A DNA stretch of 64,000 bases, taken from IMG/VR virus record IMGVR_UViG_3300025450_000015, positions 89,701 to 153,700 of that record. The stretch is one strand, 5' to 3'. Position 1 is the first letter of the stretch. Each line of letters starts with the position of its first letter. The notes below the pieces were generated by a model. The model did no database searches, was not told where the DNA came from, and saw only the letters and a list, made by a program, of their open reading frames with translations. A program made the position numbers and the translations under genes. Below, one piece after another: positions 45,442 through 54,165 of this stretch. The DNA comes from a virus.

Positions 45442-46010
45442 TGCCAGATATCGATATCGACTTTGCAGATAGAACAAAGGCTTTAGCATTATTAAAGCAT
45501 GTAGACGCACGGATTGATACTAATAAGAAACATAATACTGGTGTGTATTGCACTAGTATTCCGCATAATCCTATCGATGGAATTTCTACATTAGATTATA
45601 AAACGGCAGAAGAAAGAGGATATTTTAAACTCGATTTTTTAAACGTTTCAGTGTACGAAGGCGTTAATAGTATACAGCATCTAAAAACTTTATTGAATAC
45701 GGAGCCTATATGGGATCTATTATTAGAAGACGATTTCGTCAACAAACTGTTTCACGTGAATGGTCATGGGGCAATACTCAGAGAGATGAAACCAACAACG
45801 ATCGAACAACTGGCGGCTGTTTTGGCAATGATTCGTCCTGCAAAGCGTCACTTAGTTGGAAAAGATTGGAATACCGTGAACTTAGAAGTTTGGCAGAAAC
45901 CCGAAGGAGATGAATATTTTTTTAAGAAGGCACATGCTGTAGCCTATGCACATGTAATTGTTGTGCAGATGAATTTAATTTGTGAACAATTAGCGAACTT
46001 TTCTAACTAA
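45441..46010 (+). CDS. Miniature DNA polymerase III alpha-like protein
   Basis: The product is 189 aa. It compresses landmark segments of bacterial DnaE: PDIDIDF at 2-8 (compare PDFDVDF, with two catalytic aspartates), KKHNTGVYCT (compare KHAGGVVIA), YFKLDFLNV at 61-69 with D65 (compare VKFDFLGL, third catalytic aspartate), LFHVNGHGAILREMKPTTIE (compare VFQLESRGMKDLIKRLQP), and FFKKAHAVAYA (compare FNKSHSAAYA). The PHP domain, most of the palm, thumb and clamp-binding parts are missing. It may be a regulator, a decoy for host replisome partners, or a small nucleotidyl-transfer enzyme. The start overlaps the previous stop by one base. Confidence 0.78.
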   Translation: MPDIDIDFADRTKALALLKHVDARIDTNKKHNTGVYCTSIPHNPIDGISTLDYKTAEERGYFKLDFLNVSVYEGVNSIQHLKTLLNTEPIWDLLLEDDFVNKLFHVNGHGAILREMKPTTIEQLAAVLAMIRPAKRHLVGKDWNTVNLEVWQKPEGDEYFFKKAHAVAYAHVIVVQMNLICEQLANFSN

Positions 46011-46364
46011 TTGAACACTTTTACGCTTGACTCTTTTTAAAGTAAGATTCATTAAATTAACCACAGGACCTAGTAATACTCTTACATCTTTACTGTTAAA
46101 TGTTTTAACACAATAATTAAAGGGATGAATTTGCTCCCTACAGAATATGTTTATAGGAAATTGACGGTTACTTTCCCACCACCAAGTTTCACCTATTTCT
46201 AGGAATTGTGTCTTTTCTTCGGGAGTTTTAATAGCATTGAGATCATAGAAACTAGTGACGTACTGGTCCTGGTTGATTATGATGCCCACGTATTCATTTT
46301 CGCCGTAGTTAATGACGCTGATAAAGGGTAAATTTTGTTCGATGTTGTCTCTTAATTTTGCCAT
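45990..46364 (-). CDS. Conserved unknown T4-like protein
   Basis: The product is 124 aa, starting MAKLRDNIEQ at 46364; an ATG 13 codons upstream is less likely. Motifs VINYGENEYVGIIINQDQYV, SFYDLNAIKTPEEKTQFLEI and GETWWWESNRQFPINIF are highly conserved in aquatic T4-like phages as I recall, but no function is assigned. The C-terminus is very basic (LKRVKRKSVQLVRKVR), suggesting nucleic acid contact. It converges on the Pol III alpha-like gene with a 21-nt overlap. Its start codon lies inside the plus-strand late promoter of the next gene. Confidence 0.7.
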   Translation of the reverse strand: MAKLRDNIEQNLPFISVINYGENEYVGIIINQDQYVTSFYDLNAIKTPEEKTQFLEIGETWWWESNRQFPINIFCREQIHPFNYCVKTFNSKDVRVLLGPVVNLMNLTLKRVKRKSVQLVRKVR

Positions 46365-46369
46365 AAATA
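46363..46369 (+). promoter_or_regulatory. Late promoter for structural gene, ATAAATA
   Basis: CATAAATAC lies 19 nt before the ATG at 46389 with AAAGG between. Its first bases overlap the minus-strand ATG (46362-46364) of the divergent 124-aa gene. Confidence 0.65.
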
Positions 46370-46388
46370 CTATTAAAGGTTCTGCCAA

Positions 46389-47492
46389 ATGCAAAAAATC
46401 CAAAGTTATTTATATCCTAATAGGATCATTCTATTAGCCGATTTGGCAGGATTCACTGTGGAGAACCGTGTCGTGTACGCAAGAACAATAAAAATTTACA
46501 ATGGAGTCGACAACGTCCTTGAATTTGACATTCAGAATGTTGATCAAAAGCGTCTCGACCTAACAACAGCTTTGAATAATATTGTAGTTAATATTATGGA
46601 TCAAGGCGGCAAAGCATTGCCCAACAGCCCATATAACATGAATTTGCAAAGTGTAGCTAGTGCAACTAATGCCACAGTTGTTGCTACTAACGGAAAAAGT
46701 TCTAGTACAACTATTACTATTCCAACCGCAAATATCACTGGAACATTTTCAGTAAACTATCAAGTAACTGGAACAAATATCATAGGCCCAGTATTTGTCA
46801 GCGGAGTTGCTAGCGATATCGATAGTGCAACTACAACATTAACTGTAACGTTTCAAAGTCAAACAGTTGCTGGTGCTAATGGCTTGTCAATTAATAACAT
46901 TGTTAAAGGTTTAGGAAATATTGTAATTCCTCAAGAAGATCTTTCAGACTTAGCAGATCAGTATTTGACTTATAGCGTTACAGGTATTGACCCAGCTGGC
47001 AATGAAATTATGTTGTATAATGACAGTCAGTTTGGTGCACCTGGTAGAATACAATTGATTGGTAATGCTACTCCAACTTTCAGAAATGAAATGGTTTACG
47101 ACAGTTTTGTTGGCGAAATCAACTTCATGGGTAATGTTATTAATCATACTCCTGCGATTCCTTGTAAATTTTACGAAGCAGTTCCGATTGAGTATATGAA
47201 TTTTGAAGTAACTCTAGTAAACTTTATTGGAACAGTTTATGTCGAAGCCACTGAAGACATGACTATTGCAGTTAGTTCGTTTTTAAATAGTCCGCAACTT
47301 CAAAGTTACACATTCAATACCGCTACAACTACCACTGTGACCTTTAATAATGTTCCAGTAGCAAGCACTGGTGGGCAATACAACTACATGCGTATCAGTT
47401 GGCAGTATCCAGATGTTTGGCAATATGGTAGTCAACAAAACCCAACTTTGACTTATGGTTCGATAACCGAAGTAGTAGCATATTCTTCATAA
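46389..47492 (+). CDS. Virion structural protein, unknown location
   Basis: The product is 367 aa. It begins MQKIQSYLYPNRIILLADLA and continues VYARTIKIYNGVDNVLEFDI, QNVDQKRLDL, a start pattern typical of structural proteins of marine T4-like phages. The rest is beta-rich with a Thr/Asn-rich middle resembling Ig-like strands and a C-terminal SWQYPDVWQYG segment. It stands alone among replication genes behind a CATAAATA late promoter 19 nt upstream, with an AAAGG ribosome site, so it is expressed late. Capsid, tail or fibre location cannot be decided. Confidence 0.7.
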   Translation: MQKIQSYLYPNRIILLADLAGFTVENRVVYARTIKIYNGVDNVLEFDIQNVDQKRLDLTTALNNIVVNIMDQGGKALPNSPYNMNLQSVASATNATVVATNGKSSSTTITIPTANITGTFSVNYQVTGTNIIGPVFVSGVASDIDSATTTLTVTFQSQTVAGANGLSINNIVKGLGNIVIPQEDLSDLADQYLTYSVTGIDPAGNEIMLYNDSQFGAPGRIQLIGNATPTFRNEMVYDSFVGEINFMGNVINHTPAIPCKFYEAVPIEYMNFEVTLVNFIGTVYVEATEDMTIAVSSFLNSPQLQSYTFNTATTTTVTFNNVPVASTGGQYNYMRISWQYPDVWQYGSQQNPTLTYGSITEVVAYSS

Positions 47493-47495
47493 ATC

Positions 47496-47504
47496 TGTTA
47501 TAAT
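47496..47504 (+). promoter_or_regulatory. Extended -10 box for primase, TGTTATAAT
   Basis: TATAAT with an upstream TG ends 5 nt before the primase ATG. No good -35 is seen 17 nt upstream. It could be a middle promoter. Confidence 0.4.
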
Positions 47505-47509
47505 AAGGC

Positions 47510-48478
47510 ATGAGCCTAATAGCGGATACATTACTTACATACCTGCCTGCAAAGCGTAAACATACTCCAAGTGGTTGGATTGGGTTCAACGCGGTATGTT
47601 GTGATGATAAACGACAGCGTGGCGGATTTATTGTTAATCAAGGCGATGCTGTAAGTTATCATTGTTTTAATTGCGGATTTAAATGCAGTTGGCAACCTGG
47701 TAGACACATAAGCAAAAAAATGAATGAGTTCATGCGGGATCTAAATATCCCCGATGATATCATTTCGCAGATGAGATTGGAAGCATTACGCTTAGATCAA
47801 AATAATACCGCAGAAGTTCGTAATATAATTCCTAAATTTGATATCCGTGCATTGCCCATGGATAGTATTGCGATTACAGACTTATTATCTAACCCTCCAG
47901 AAAAACTTATACCTGTATTAGAATACATGGTAAGTAGACGACTTTTTCCTGAAGATTTTCTTTTCTATTGGACTCCAAAAGTTGGTTTTAGTAACAGGTT
48001 AATTATTCCTTTTTTATACAAAGGAGAAATTGTAGGCTGGACTGCCCGTGCAGTCAACGATGCACAACCTAAATATTTGTCAGAGCAACAACCTGGGTAT
48101 GTGTTTAATTTAGACAACCAACACAATGATCGAGAATTCATAATTGTTAGCGAAGGCCCGTTTGATGCACTAAGTATTGATGGTTGTGCATTGCTCGGAG
48201 CAGAGATCAAAGACAGCCAAAATTGGCTACTAAGACAGCTAGGTAAAGAAATAATTTTAGTACCAGATAGGGACGAAGCTGGTAAAGCAACACTAGAACA
48301 CGCACTTGAATATAATTGGTCAGTAAGCATGCCTGATTGGCCCGAAGGCATTAAAGATATCAATGATGCTGTGATTAAACTAGGTAAACTAGCTACGATG
48401 TGGTTGATTGTTAGTTCTAAAGAGTCTAACAATCTTAAAATACAACTCAAAGCAAAAAAGTGGTTTAAACATGATTAG
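47510..48478 (+). CDS. 61: DNA primase, gp61-like
   Basis: The product is 322 aa (T4 gp61 is 342 aa). An N-terminal zinc-binding region has CC at about 24-25 and CFNCGFKC at about 52-59. The TOPRIM core shows FIIVSEGPFDALSIDG (catalytic Glu) and IILVPDRDEAGK (DxD metal site). It makes RNA primers for lagging-strand synthesis with gp41. A TGTTATAAT extended -10 ends 5 nt before the ATG, so transcription may start at or near the start codon. The last 8 nt overlap the carbamoyltransferase gene. Confidence 0.92.
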   Translation: MSLIADTLLTYLPAKRKHTPSGWIGFNAVCCDDKRQRGGFIVNQGDAVSYHCFNCGFKCSWQPGRHISKKMNEFMRDLNIPDDIISQMRLEALRLDQNNTAEVRNIIPKFDIRALPMDSIAITDLLSNPPEKLIPVLEYMVSRRLFPEDFLFYWTPKVGFSNRLIIPFLYKGEIVGWTARAVNDAQPKYLSEQQPGYVFNLDNQHNDREFIIVSEGPFDALSIDGCALLGAEIKDSQNWLLRQLGKEIILVPDRDEAGKATLEHALEYNWSVSMPDWPEGIKDINDAVIKLGKLATMWLIVSSKESNNLKIQLKAKKWFKHD

Positions 48479-49940
48479 TTGGGGAATTTCTGCAAATAGT
48501 CACGATGCCGCAATAGCGGTATTCTGTGATGAAAAATTAGTGTTTGCTAGTCACAGCGAACGATTTAGCGGTATAAAAAACGATAAAAATCTATGTCGTG
48601 ATTTGGTTATGGCCGCAAAACAATACGGAGCTCCTGACCAAGTTTATTGGTATGAACGTCCATTTCTTAAGACTTTAAGACAATTTTATGCCGGTCAAGG
48701 TTGGAAAGGTCGAGACAATGATATTGAAATTTACATGGCTCGTTACGAGATCAATGCACCTATAACTTATGTCGACCATCATCTTAGTCATGCGGCTGGT
48801 GGATATTTTACCAGCGGATTCGATGAAGCATGTGTAGTAGTTATAGACGCTATTGGTGAGTGGGATACTGCTACAATATGGGAAGCAAAAGGTAGCAAAC
48901 TTAAAAAGCGATGGAGTTTACGTTATCCACATAGTATCGGATTATTCTATAGTGCCATGACTCAACGTGTGGGATTAAAGCCTAAGGAAGATGAATATAT
49001 CTTAATGGGCATGGCCGCATATGGTGATCCTAGCAAGTTAAATTTTGACATGAGTCATGATTTTATAGACAATTATGGCAACTTAAAATTTTTACGTAGT
49101 TGTCATAGAGGTGTAATGGATTGGCGTCCTGACTTAACCGTTAAAGATAGTTTTGAGATTGCGGCCACTACACAAGAAATTTATGAAGATTATTTTGAGC
49201 ATTTGTTGATAAAAGCAACAAGGCTAGTTAGTAGTAAAAATCTAGTGCTGATGGGCGGATGTGCGTTAAATTGCCTCGCCAATAGACTAACGGGCAACTA
49301 TTTTGACAATACTTGGATAATGCCGAATCCAGGAGATGCTGGTAGTGCCATAGGTGCAGTATTAGCCAAACATCCAGAATGGCAAATGACGCAAAATGAG
49401 TTTAACCCATTCCTAGGTTACAACATGGGCTATCGTGCAACTAATGAACAAATTGTCGATTATTTAGAAATTAATAAAATATGCGGTGTTGCTCGAGGAC
49501 GTGCAGAATTTGGTCCAAGGGCATTAGGTAATAGAAGTTTATTAGCGGATCCCCGCGATACAGATATAAAGGATAAAGTAAATGAAATCAAACAACGACA
49601 ACAATTCAGACCGTTTGCTCCAGCAATACTCGAGGAGTTTGTTGATGAGTATTTTACTATGCCTCGTAATTGGCATAATAGTAGGTATATGCAAGTCATC
49701 GCCCGTTTACGGAATCCTGAGCTTTATCCTGCTGTCGTGCATCGTGATGGAAGTTCACGTGTACAAACTGTTCCAAACGATGGATCGCCGTTCAGAAAAC
49801 TCTTAGAGCTATGGTATGCTCGAACTGGATGCCCGATGTTACTTAATACCAGTTTAAACATTAAGGGTAAACCTATGGTGAATGATCATGCAGATGCAAA
49901 GAGCTTTGAACGCCATTACGGTGTTAAAGTGTTTAATTAA
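48471..49940 (+). CDS. NodU/CmcH-type carbamoyltransferase
   Basis: The product is 489 aa from ATG 48471, which overlaps the primase stop; an earlier in-frame start at 48408 would lie inside primase. The N-terminal ASKHA-like domain has WGISANSHDAAIAV and the metal-binding VDHHLSHAAGGY (H103, H104, H107). The adenylate/carbamoyl site region shows GGCALNCLANRL, GDAGSAIGA and RAEFGPRALGNRSLLADPR. Such enzymes move a carbamoyl group from carbamoyl phosphate via carbamoyl-adenylate onto a hydroxyl of a sugar or antibiotic. In phages the acceptor may be a modified nucleotide or a glycan. It lies inside the gp61-gp41 operon. Confidence 0.93.
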   Translation: MISWGISANSHDAAIAVFCDEKLVFASHSERFSGIKNDKNLCRDLVMAAKQYGAPDQVYWYERPFLKTLRQFYAGQGWKGRDNDIEIYMARYEINAPITYVDHHLSHAAGGYFTSGFDEACVVVIDAIGEWDTATIWEAKGSKLKKRWSLRYPHSIGLFYSAMTQRVGLKPKEDEYILMGMAAYGDPSKLNFDMSHDFIDNYGNLKFLRSCHRGVMDWRPDLTVKDSFEIAATTQEIYEDYFEHLLIKATRLVSSKNLVLMGGCALNCLANRLTGNYFDNTWIMPNPGDAGSAIGAVLAKHPEWQMTQNEFNPFLGYNMGYRATNEQIVDYLEINKICGVARGRAEFGPRALGNRSLLADPRDTDIKDKVNEIKQRQQFRPFAPAILEEFVDEYFTMPRNWHNSRYMQVIARLRNPELYPAVVHRDGSSRVQTVPNDGSPFRKLLELWYARTGCPMLLNTSLNIKGKPMVNDHADAKSFERHYGVKVFN

Positions 49941-49944
49941 AGTG

Positions 49945-49950
49945 TATAAT
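49945..49950 (+). promoter_or_regulatory. TATAAT box before gp41
   Basis: TATAAT ends 5 nt before the gp41 ATG and no Shine-Dalgarno is visible. The -35 position reads TGTTAA, a weak match. Confidence 0.35.
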
Positions 49951-49955
49951 ACAAT

Positions 49956-51374
49956 ATGAAACAAAATACAGATTACGGATATGATATACAAAAAGTATAT
50001 CTAGAAATGATGTTGGCAGATGCCGCCACGTTTAGTAGATGTCAGGGCATTTTTGATCATACATTGTTTGATCGTAGATTGCAGCCGGCGGCTGAATTTA
50101 TGCATCAGTACATTGAAGAACATTCTGTAGTGCCCACAGAAGAGATTATCAATGCCGCCACTGGTAGCAATTTTAAAGTGCCACATGATTTGCGTGATGA
50201 ACACTATGACTGGCTACTTAATGATTTTGAAACATTCATTCGACATAAAGGTTTGGAAAAAGCAATCTTAGAAAGCGCCGATTTGTTAGAAAAAGGTGAA
50301 TACGGTAGTGTTGAAGAAAAGATCAAGTTAGCGGTACAAATTGGTCTGCAGAGAGATTTAGGTACAGATTACTGGCTGGATCCTCGCACACGTTTGATGA
50401 AGATTAAAGACAAAAATGGTCAAGTATCGACTGGCTGGAAAGCAGTCGATGACAAATTATTCGGCGGATTTAATCGTGGTGAGTTGAATATTTTTGCAGG
50501 CGGATCAGGAGCAGGCAAGTCGTTATTCTTAGCAAACTTAGGTATCAACTTTGCAGAAAAAGGCATGAATGTAGTTTACTTAACCCTAGAACTTTCAGAA
50601 GAACTCGTTGCTATGCGTATGGATGCAATGGTAACAGGTATGGCTACTAAGGATGTGTTTAAGAACTTAGATGATGTTGAAATGAAGGTCAAAATGGTAG
50701 GTAAGAAGTCTGGTACATATCAGATCAAATATATGCCAAGCGGTAAAACTACAAACGATATTCGGGCGTATTTGAAAGAATATGAAATTAAATTAGGACG
50801 TAGAGTCGATGTGTTGTTAGTTGACTATTTGGACTTGTTAATGCCTATGGGTAAGAAAATTAGTGCTGAAAACTTGTTTGTCAAAGACAAATATGTGTCA
50901 GAAGAATTACGCAATTTAGCTATGGAAAAGAACTGTGTGTTTGTTACTGCGGCACAGTTAAATCGCGGTGCTGTGGAAGAAGTTGAGTTTGATCACAGTC
51001 ATATTTCAGGTGGATTGAGTAAGATTCAGACAGCAGATAATGTGTTTGGTATCTTTACAAGTCGTGCTATGCGTGAGCGTGGTCGCTATCAAATTCAGCT
51101 GATGAAGACACGTAGTTCAAGCGGTGTTGGTCAAAAGATTGACTTGGAGTTCAATATTGACAGTTTGCGTATCAGCGACCTATCCGAGGAAGATAGTTAT
51201 GGAAATAACAACAGTCAAAGTGCTGGCAGTGCATTACTTAACACTATTAAGAATCGTCAAACGGTAGCTCAAGAAAACCCAACAGATGGACTTGCTGTAC
51301 CAAAAGTTCGTGCAGAAGTTGCAAGTAGTAAATTAAGAGACCTATTGAATAATCTTCCGTCTGATGATATTTGA
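49956..51374 (+). CDS. 41: Replicative DNA helicase, gp41-like (DnaB family)
   Basis: The product is 472 aa (T4 gp41 is 475 aa). Walker A is GGSGAGKS at 182-189. VYLTLELSEELVAMRMDAMV and VDVLLVDYLDLLMPMG (Walker B) follow, then VTAAQLNRGAVEE and SGGLSKIQTADNVFGIF, all DnaB/gp41 landmarks. It unwinds the fork 5'-3' as a hexamer and partners with gp61. A TATAAT box ends 5 nt before the ATG and no Shine-Dalgarno is visible. Confidence 0.94.
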   Translation: MKQNTDYGYDIQKVYLEMMLADAATFSRCQGIFDHTLFDRRLQPAAEFMHQYIEEHSVVPTEEIINAATGSNFKVPHDLRDEHYDWLLNDFETFIRHKGLEKAILESADLLEKGEYGSVEEKIKLAVQIGLQRDLGTDYWLDPRTRLMKIKDKNGQVSTGWKAVDDKLFGGFNRGELNIFAGGSGAGKSLFLANLGINFAEKGMNVVYLTLELSEELVAMRMDAMVTGMATKDVFKNLDDVEMKVKMVGKKSGTYQIKYMPSGKTTNDIRAYLKEYEIKLGRRVDVLLVDYLDLLMPMGKKISAENLFVKDKYVSEELRNLAMEKNCVFVTAAQLNRGAVEEVEFDHSHISGGLSKIQTADNVFGIFTSRAMRERGRYQIQLMKTRSSSGVGQKIDLEFNIDSLRISDLSEEDSYGNNNSQSAGSALLNTIKNRQTVAQENPTDGLAVPKVRAEVASSKLRDLLNNLPSDDI

Positions 51375-51408
51375 TGGTTTTTAGACAGAATAGATAAGTA
51401 CGTATATA

Positions 51409-51852
51409 ATGGAACTATATCATCTACGCTCAACCGCAGACCCTTTAACTCGTGTAGTTAAAGATGATCCAGTACGTCCTCATATTCCATTAGAGCAACG
51501 CATTAATGATGCCGCTGAAATTTTAATCTTAAAAGCAGGGGAAGAAATCCTAGCCGCTACTTGTTTGCAATGGCTTAAAGATATTCCTACAACTGAAGAA
51601 GATTTAATCAATATGGACAAGACTAAAGATACAGCAGTATTTTATACCATATGGAGTTATGCACCCGGTGCCGGTGCAGAACTGTTAAAAAGAGCCGCTG
51701 AATGGATTTTAGGCGAATACAAAGATGTTAAAAATATTGTTACCTTAAGTCCGCAAACACCTATGGCTCGTCGTTTTCACTTAAAAAATGGTGCAACTGT
51801 GCATAAAGAAAACGAAACCACCGTTAATTATCAATATTACCACAAAGAGTAA
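51409..51852 (+). CDS. GNAT-like acetyltransferase fold protein
   Basis: The product is 147 aa. The arrangement AEILILKAGEEILAATCLQW, TAVFYTIWSYAPGAGAELLK, NIVTLSPQTPMARRFHLKNG is that of a GNAT N-acetyltransferase: central beta-bulge strand, then a Gly-containing acetyl-CoA loop (APGAGAELL), then the FHLKNGA end motif. The substrate is unknown. The loop is short compared with QxxGxG/A in classical GNATs, so activity is uncertain. The start ATG coincides with the end of a TATAAT sequence; no Shine-Dalgarno is visible. Confidence 0.6.
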   Translation: MELYHLRSTADPLTRVVKDDPVRPHIPLEQRINDAAEILILKAGEEILAATCLQWLKDIPTTEEDLINMDKTKDTAVFYTIWSYAPGAGAELLKRAAEWILGEYKDVKNIVTLSPQTPMARRFHLKNGATVHKENETTVNYQYYHKE

Positions 51853-51857
51853 AAACG

Positions 51858-51864
51858 GTAAATA
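51858..51864 (+). promoter_or_regulatory. Late promoter for fibre block, GTAAATA
   Basis: CGGTAAATAC lies 22 nt before the ATG at 51887; AAGGA between them is the ribosome site. It probably drives the four-gene fibre block. Confidence 0.6.
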
Positions 51865-51886
51865 CTAGTTATAAGGACTGGTATTT

Positions 51887-52594
51887 ATGAGCAAAACCCA
51901 ACACTCGGTTAAACTATACGGGTATGACGCTGTTAATTTAGCAAAACTAGCCTATGACCGCGGGGACATAGTTTACGATGTAACTAATCAAACAATCCGT
52001 TTGATGGATGGATCAACTGTTGGTGGCTATCCTATGGCTACTCAAACTTATGCAAATAATGCCGTTACAACAGCCTTACAGAATTATACCACTACAACTA
52101 ATTTAAATACGATTTTATCTAATTATGTTCTTACAACAGCGTTAACAACTACATTACAGTCGTATGTAACTAATACTAGTTTAAGTACTAGTTTAAGCAG
52201 TTATACTACCACAACTGGTATGAATACTGCTATCTCTAGTGCTGTAAGTACAGAAGTTACTAATAGAAATACTGCTATTTCTAGTGCTGTAAGTACAGAA
52301 GTCACTAATAGAAATAGTGCTATTACATCTGCATTAACTACATATCTTCCAACAGCTAATGCAACACTATCCATTACAGGAACATCAGGTTCTCCTGTTT
52401 CTTTTAATACAGCTGGTGGTAGTTTGACATTTGCTAGTACTAGCGGAATCTCAGTCGGTGTGAGTGGCACAACAGTAACTATTAATAGTTCTCAAGATTT
52501 AAGAACTACAGCAACACCTACTTTTGCCAATCTTAAAATTGGTAATACAACTATTCGATCTTTGGCGCTGGCATTGGCCGCGGCAATGGCGTAA
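51887..52594 (+). CDS. Tail fibre-like protein with 15-aa stalk repeat
   Basis: The product is 235 aa. An N-terminal attachment-like segment (VNLAKLAYDRGDIVYDVTNQ) precedes a long helical Thr/Asn/Ser stalk with two near-identical 15-aa repeats (AISSAVSTEVTNRNT) and further related segments, typical of trimeric coiled fibre shafts. A beta-rich C-terminal domain (SITGTSGSPVSFNTAGGSLT, LRTTATPTFANLKIGNT) resembles fibre ends. A GGTAAATAC late promoter lies 22 nt before the ATG with AAGGA as Shine-Dalgarno. It is probably a short fibre or whisker-like protein. Confidence 0.68.
   Translation: MSKTQHSVKLYGYDAVNLAKLAYDRGDIVYDVTNQTIRLMDGSTVGGYPMATQTYANNAVTTALQNYTTTTNLNTILSNYVLTTALTTTLQSYVTNTSLSTSLSSYTTTTGMNTAISSAVSTEVTNRNTAISSAVSTEVTNRNSAITSALTTYLPTANATLSITGTSGSPVSFNTAGGSLTFASTSGISVGVSGTTVTINSSQDLRTTATPTFANLKIGNTTIRSLALALAAAMA
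52229..52318 (+). repeat. Two 45-bp tandem repeats in fibre stalk
   Basis: Copies at 52229-52273 and 52274-52318 differ at only a few bases and encode AISSAVSTEVTNRNT twice. A partial third copy follows. Confidence 0.9.
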
Positions 52595-52603
52595 GGATTT
52601 GGA

Positions 52604-54157
52604 ATGACAACATTAACACAAATTTTATTAAGAAGAGATACAGCGGCCAATTGGACCGCAGTCAATCCAATATTAGGTGCAGGTGAAACAGGAATCGAAC
52701 AAGATACACTTAAATGGAAATTCGGTGACGGCATTACTCCGTGGAATACTCTTTCTTATCCTACCCTATTATCTACCCCAACACCATCAAGTGCATTAAC
52801 AGGAACAACATTACCACCTAACGTAGTTAACTCAAGTTTAACCAGTGTTGGCACATTGCATGGATTATCTGTTACTGGAAATTTAGCTGTCACTGGTACA
52901 ATTAGTGGAACAATTAGTGCATCGAATGTCAGTGGCACGGTTTCTAATGCTACCAATGCTGTCAATTCAGTGAATGCCGGTACAGCAACTACGCTAGCAG
53001 GTGGTGCATCGAATCAATTAGTTTATCAAACAGGTTCAGGAACGATTGCTTATGTAACTGCACCAGCTGTCAGCAGTACATATTTAAGTTGGAGTGGAAG
53101 TGCATTTGTATGGGGAACTGTAGGATCTGCCGGTACAGCCGCAACTGTTACTAATGCTTCTCAGCCAAATATTACTAGTCTTGGTACACTAACAAGTTTA
53201 ACAGTGAGCGGAAATTTAACTGTAGGCGGGACAATTAATGGAACAGTTACTACTGCGGCAGGTGTTGCGGCTAGTGGTATCACTGGATCAGCTTTACCTA
53301 CTACAATCACTAGTGCGGCTGGTATCACTACACTTGGCAACATAACTAGTTTAACTGCTACTTCATTATCAGTAACTAATCCAATCAATGGAACTATATC
53401 GAGTGCAAACATCACCGGAACTTCGTTACCTAACACGATTGTGTCATCTAGTTTAACTAGCGTAGGAACACTGACAAGTTTAACATTAGGCACTAGTGCA
53501 GTTATTACCGGCGATTTTGATAATGCCACATTTGCTAACCGAACACTATTTACTACTAAAACTACTAACGCATCAACTGGTATCTATGCTGTACCAAACG
53601 GTACTAGTGGAGCCGCTAGCTGGCAAGCATTAAACAACAGTAGTCCGACTAATGCTAGCAAAATTTTAATTGCTACCAATGGTACAACCGATGTGCAGTT
53701 AGTGTCTGGAATAAATGGAAGTGGAACATATTTGCCGTTGAGTTTTTACAACAATGGTGTACAACAAATGCAGTTGGCAGTTAATGGTGCGTTGAACTTC
53801 ACTAACCCAACTATAACAACTGCAAGTACTGGCACTGTGACATTATTCAATACCAACGCTACCACTGTAAATGCATTTGGTGCGGCAACTACTATGAATA
53901 TCGGTGGTGCAGGCACCACAACTTATATTGGAGCAAATACTGGAAACACAACATTGAGTTTATTAGGAAACGGAACAACCGGTACTGCAACTATAACTAC
54001 AAACGTTACTTCTGGTACAGTTAATTTATTCGCCGGAGCACAAGCGATAAATATTGGTGCAAGTGGTGGTAGTGTTGCATTCGGTGGATCGTTAACTTCT
54101 AACGGTGTTGCCATTCCTACCATAACTACTGTATTAACTTATCAGCTGGCGTTCTAA
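52604..54157 (+). CDS. Tail fibre protein with Mtd-type N-terminus
   Basis: The product is 517 aa. The N-terminal 55 residues (ILLRRDTAANWTAVNPILGA, GETGIEQDTLKWKFGDG) match the phage fibre module also found at the start of the major tropism determinant and many appendage proteins. The body is a beta-helical repeat, SLGTLTSLTVSGNLTVGGTI and variants, about 20 residues each. The end (NIGASGGSVAFGGSLTSNGV) is a common fibre terminus. No S74 chaperone is present. It follows the 235-aa fibre gene by 9 nt and probably forms part of the same appendage. Confidence 0.75.
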   Translation: MTTLTQILLRRDTAANWTAVNPILGAGETGIEQDTLKWKFGDGITPWNTLSYPTLLSTPTPSSALTGTTLPPNVVNSSLTSVGTLHGLSVTGNLAVTGTISGTISASNVSGTVSNATNAVNSVNAGTATTLAGGASNQLVYQTGSGTIAYVTAPAVSSTYLSWSGSAFVWGTVGSAGTAATVTNASQPNITSLGTLTSLTVSGNLTVGGTINGTVTTAAGVAASGITGSALPTTITSAAGITTLGNITSLTATSLSVTNPINGTISSANITGTSLPNTIVSSSLTSVGTLTSLTLGTSAVITGDFDNATFANRTLFTTKTTNASTGIYAVPNGTSGAASWQALNNSSPTNASKILIATNGTTDVQLVSGINGSGTYLPLSFYNNGVQQMQLAVNGALNFTNPTITTASTGTVTLFNTNATTVNAFGAATTMNIGGAGTTTYIGANTGNTTLSLLGNGTTGTATITTNVTSGTVNLFAGAQAINIGASGGSVAFGGSLTSNGVAIPTITTVLTYQLAF

Positions 54158-54165
54158 GGACAAAT

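Noticed and set aside
49582-49806. A 74-codon frame inside the carbamoyltransferase gene that reads like a membrane protein.
   Set aside because: It lies entirely within a well-conserved enzyme frame and has no ribosome site or promoter; hydrophobicity is a by-product of the frame shift.
51382-51410. TAGACA-N17-TATAAT, a near-perfect sigma70 promoter before the GNAT-like gene.
   Set aside because: The -10 overlaps the start codon, so transcripts would start inside the gene. It is either fortuitous or implies a later start; not listed as a feature. A variant ATAAGTA also lies 8 nt before the ATG.
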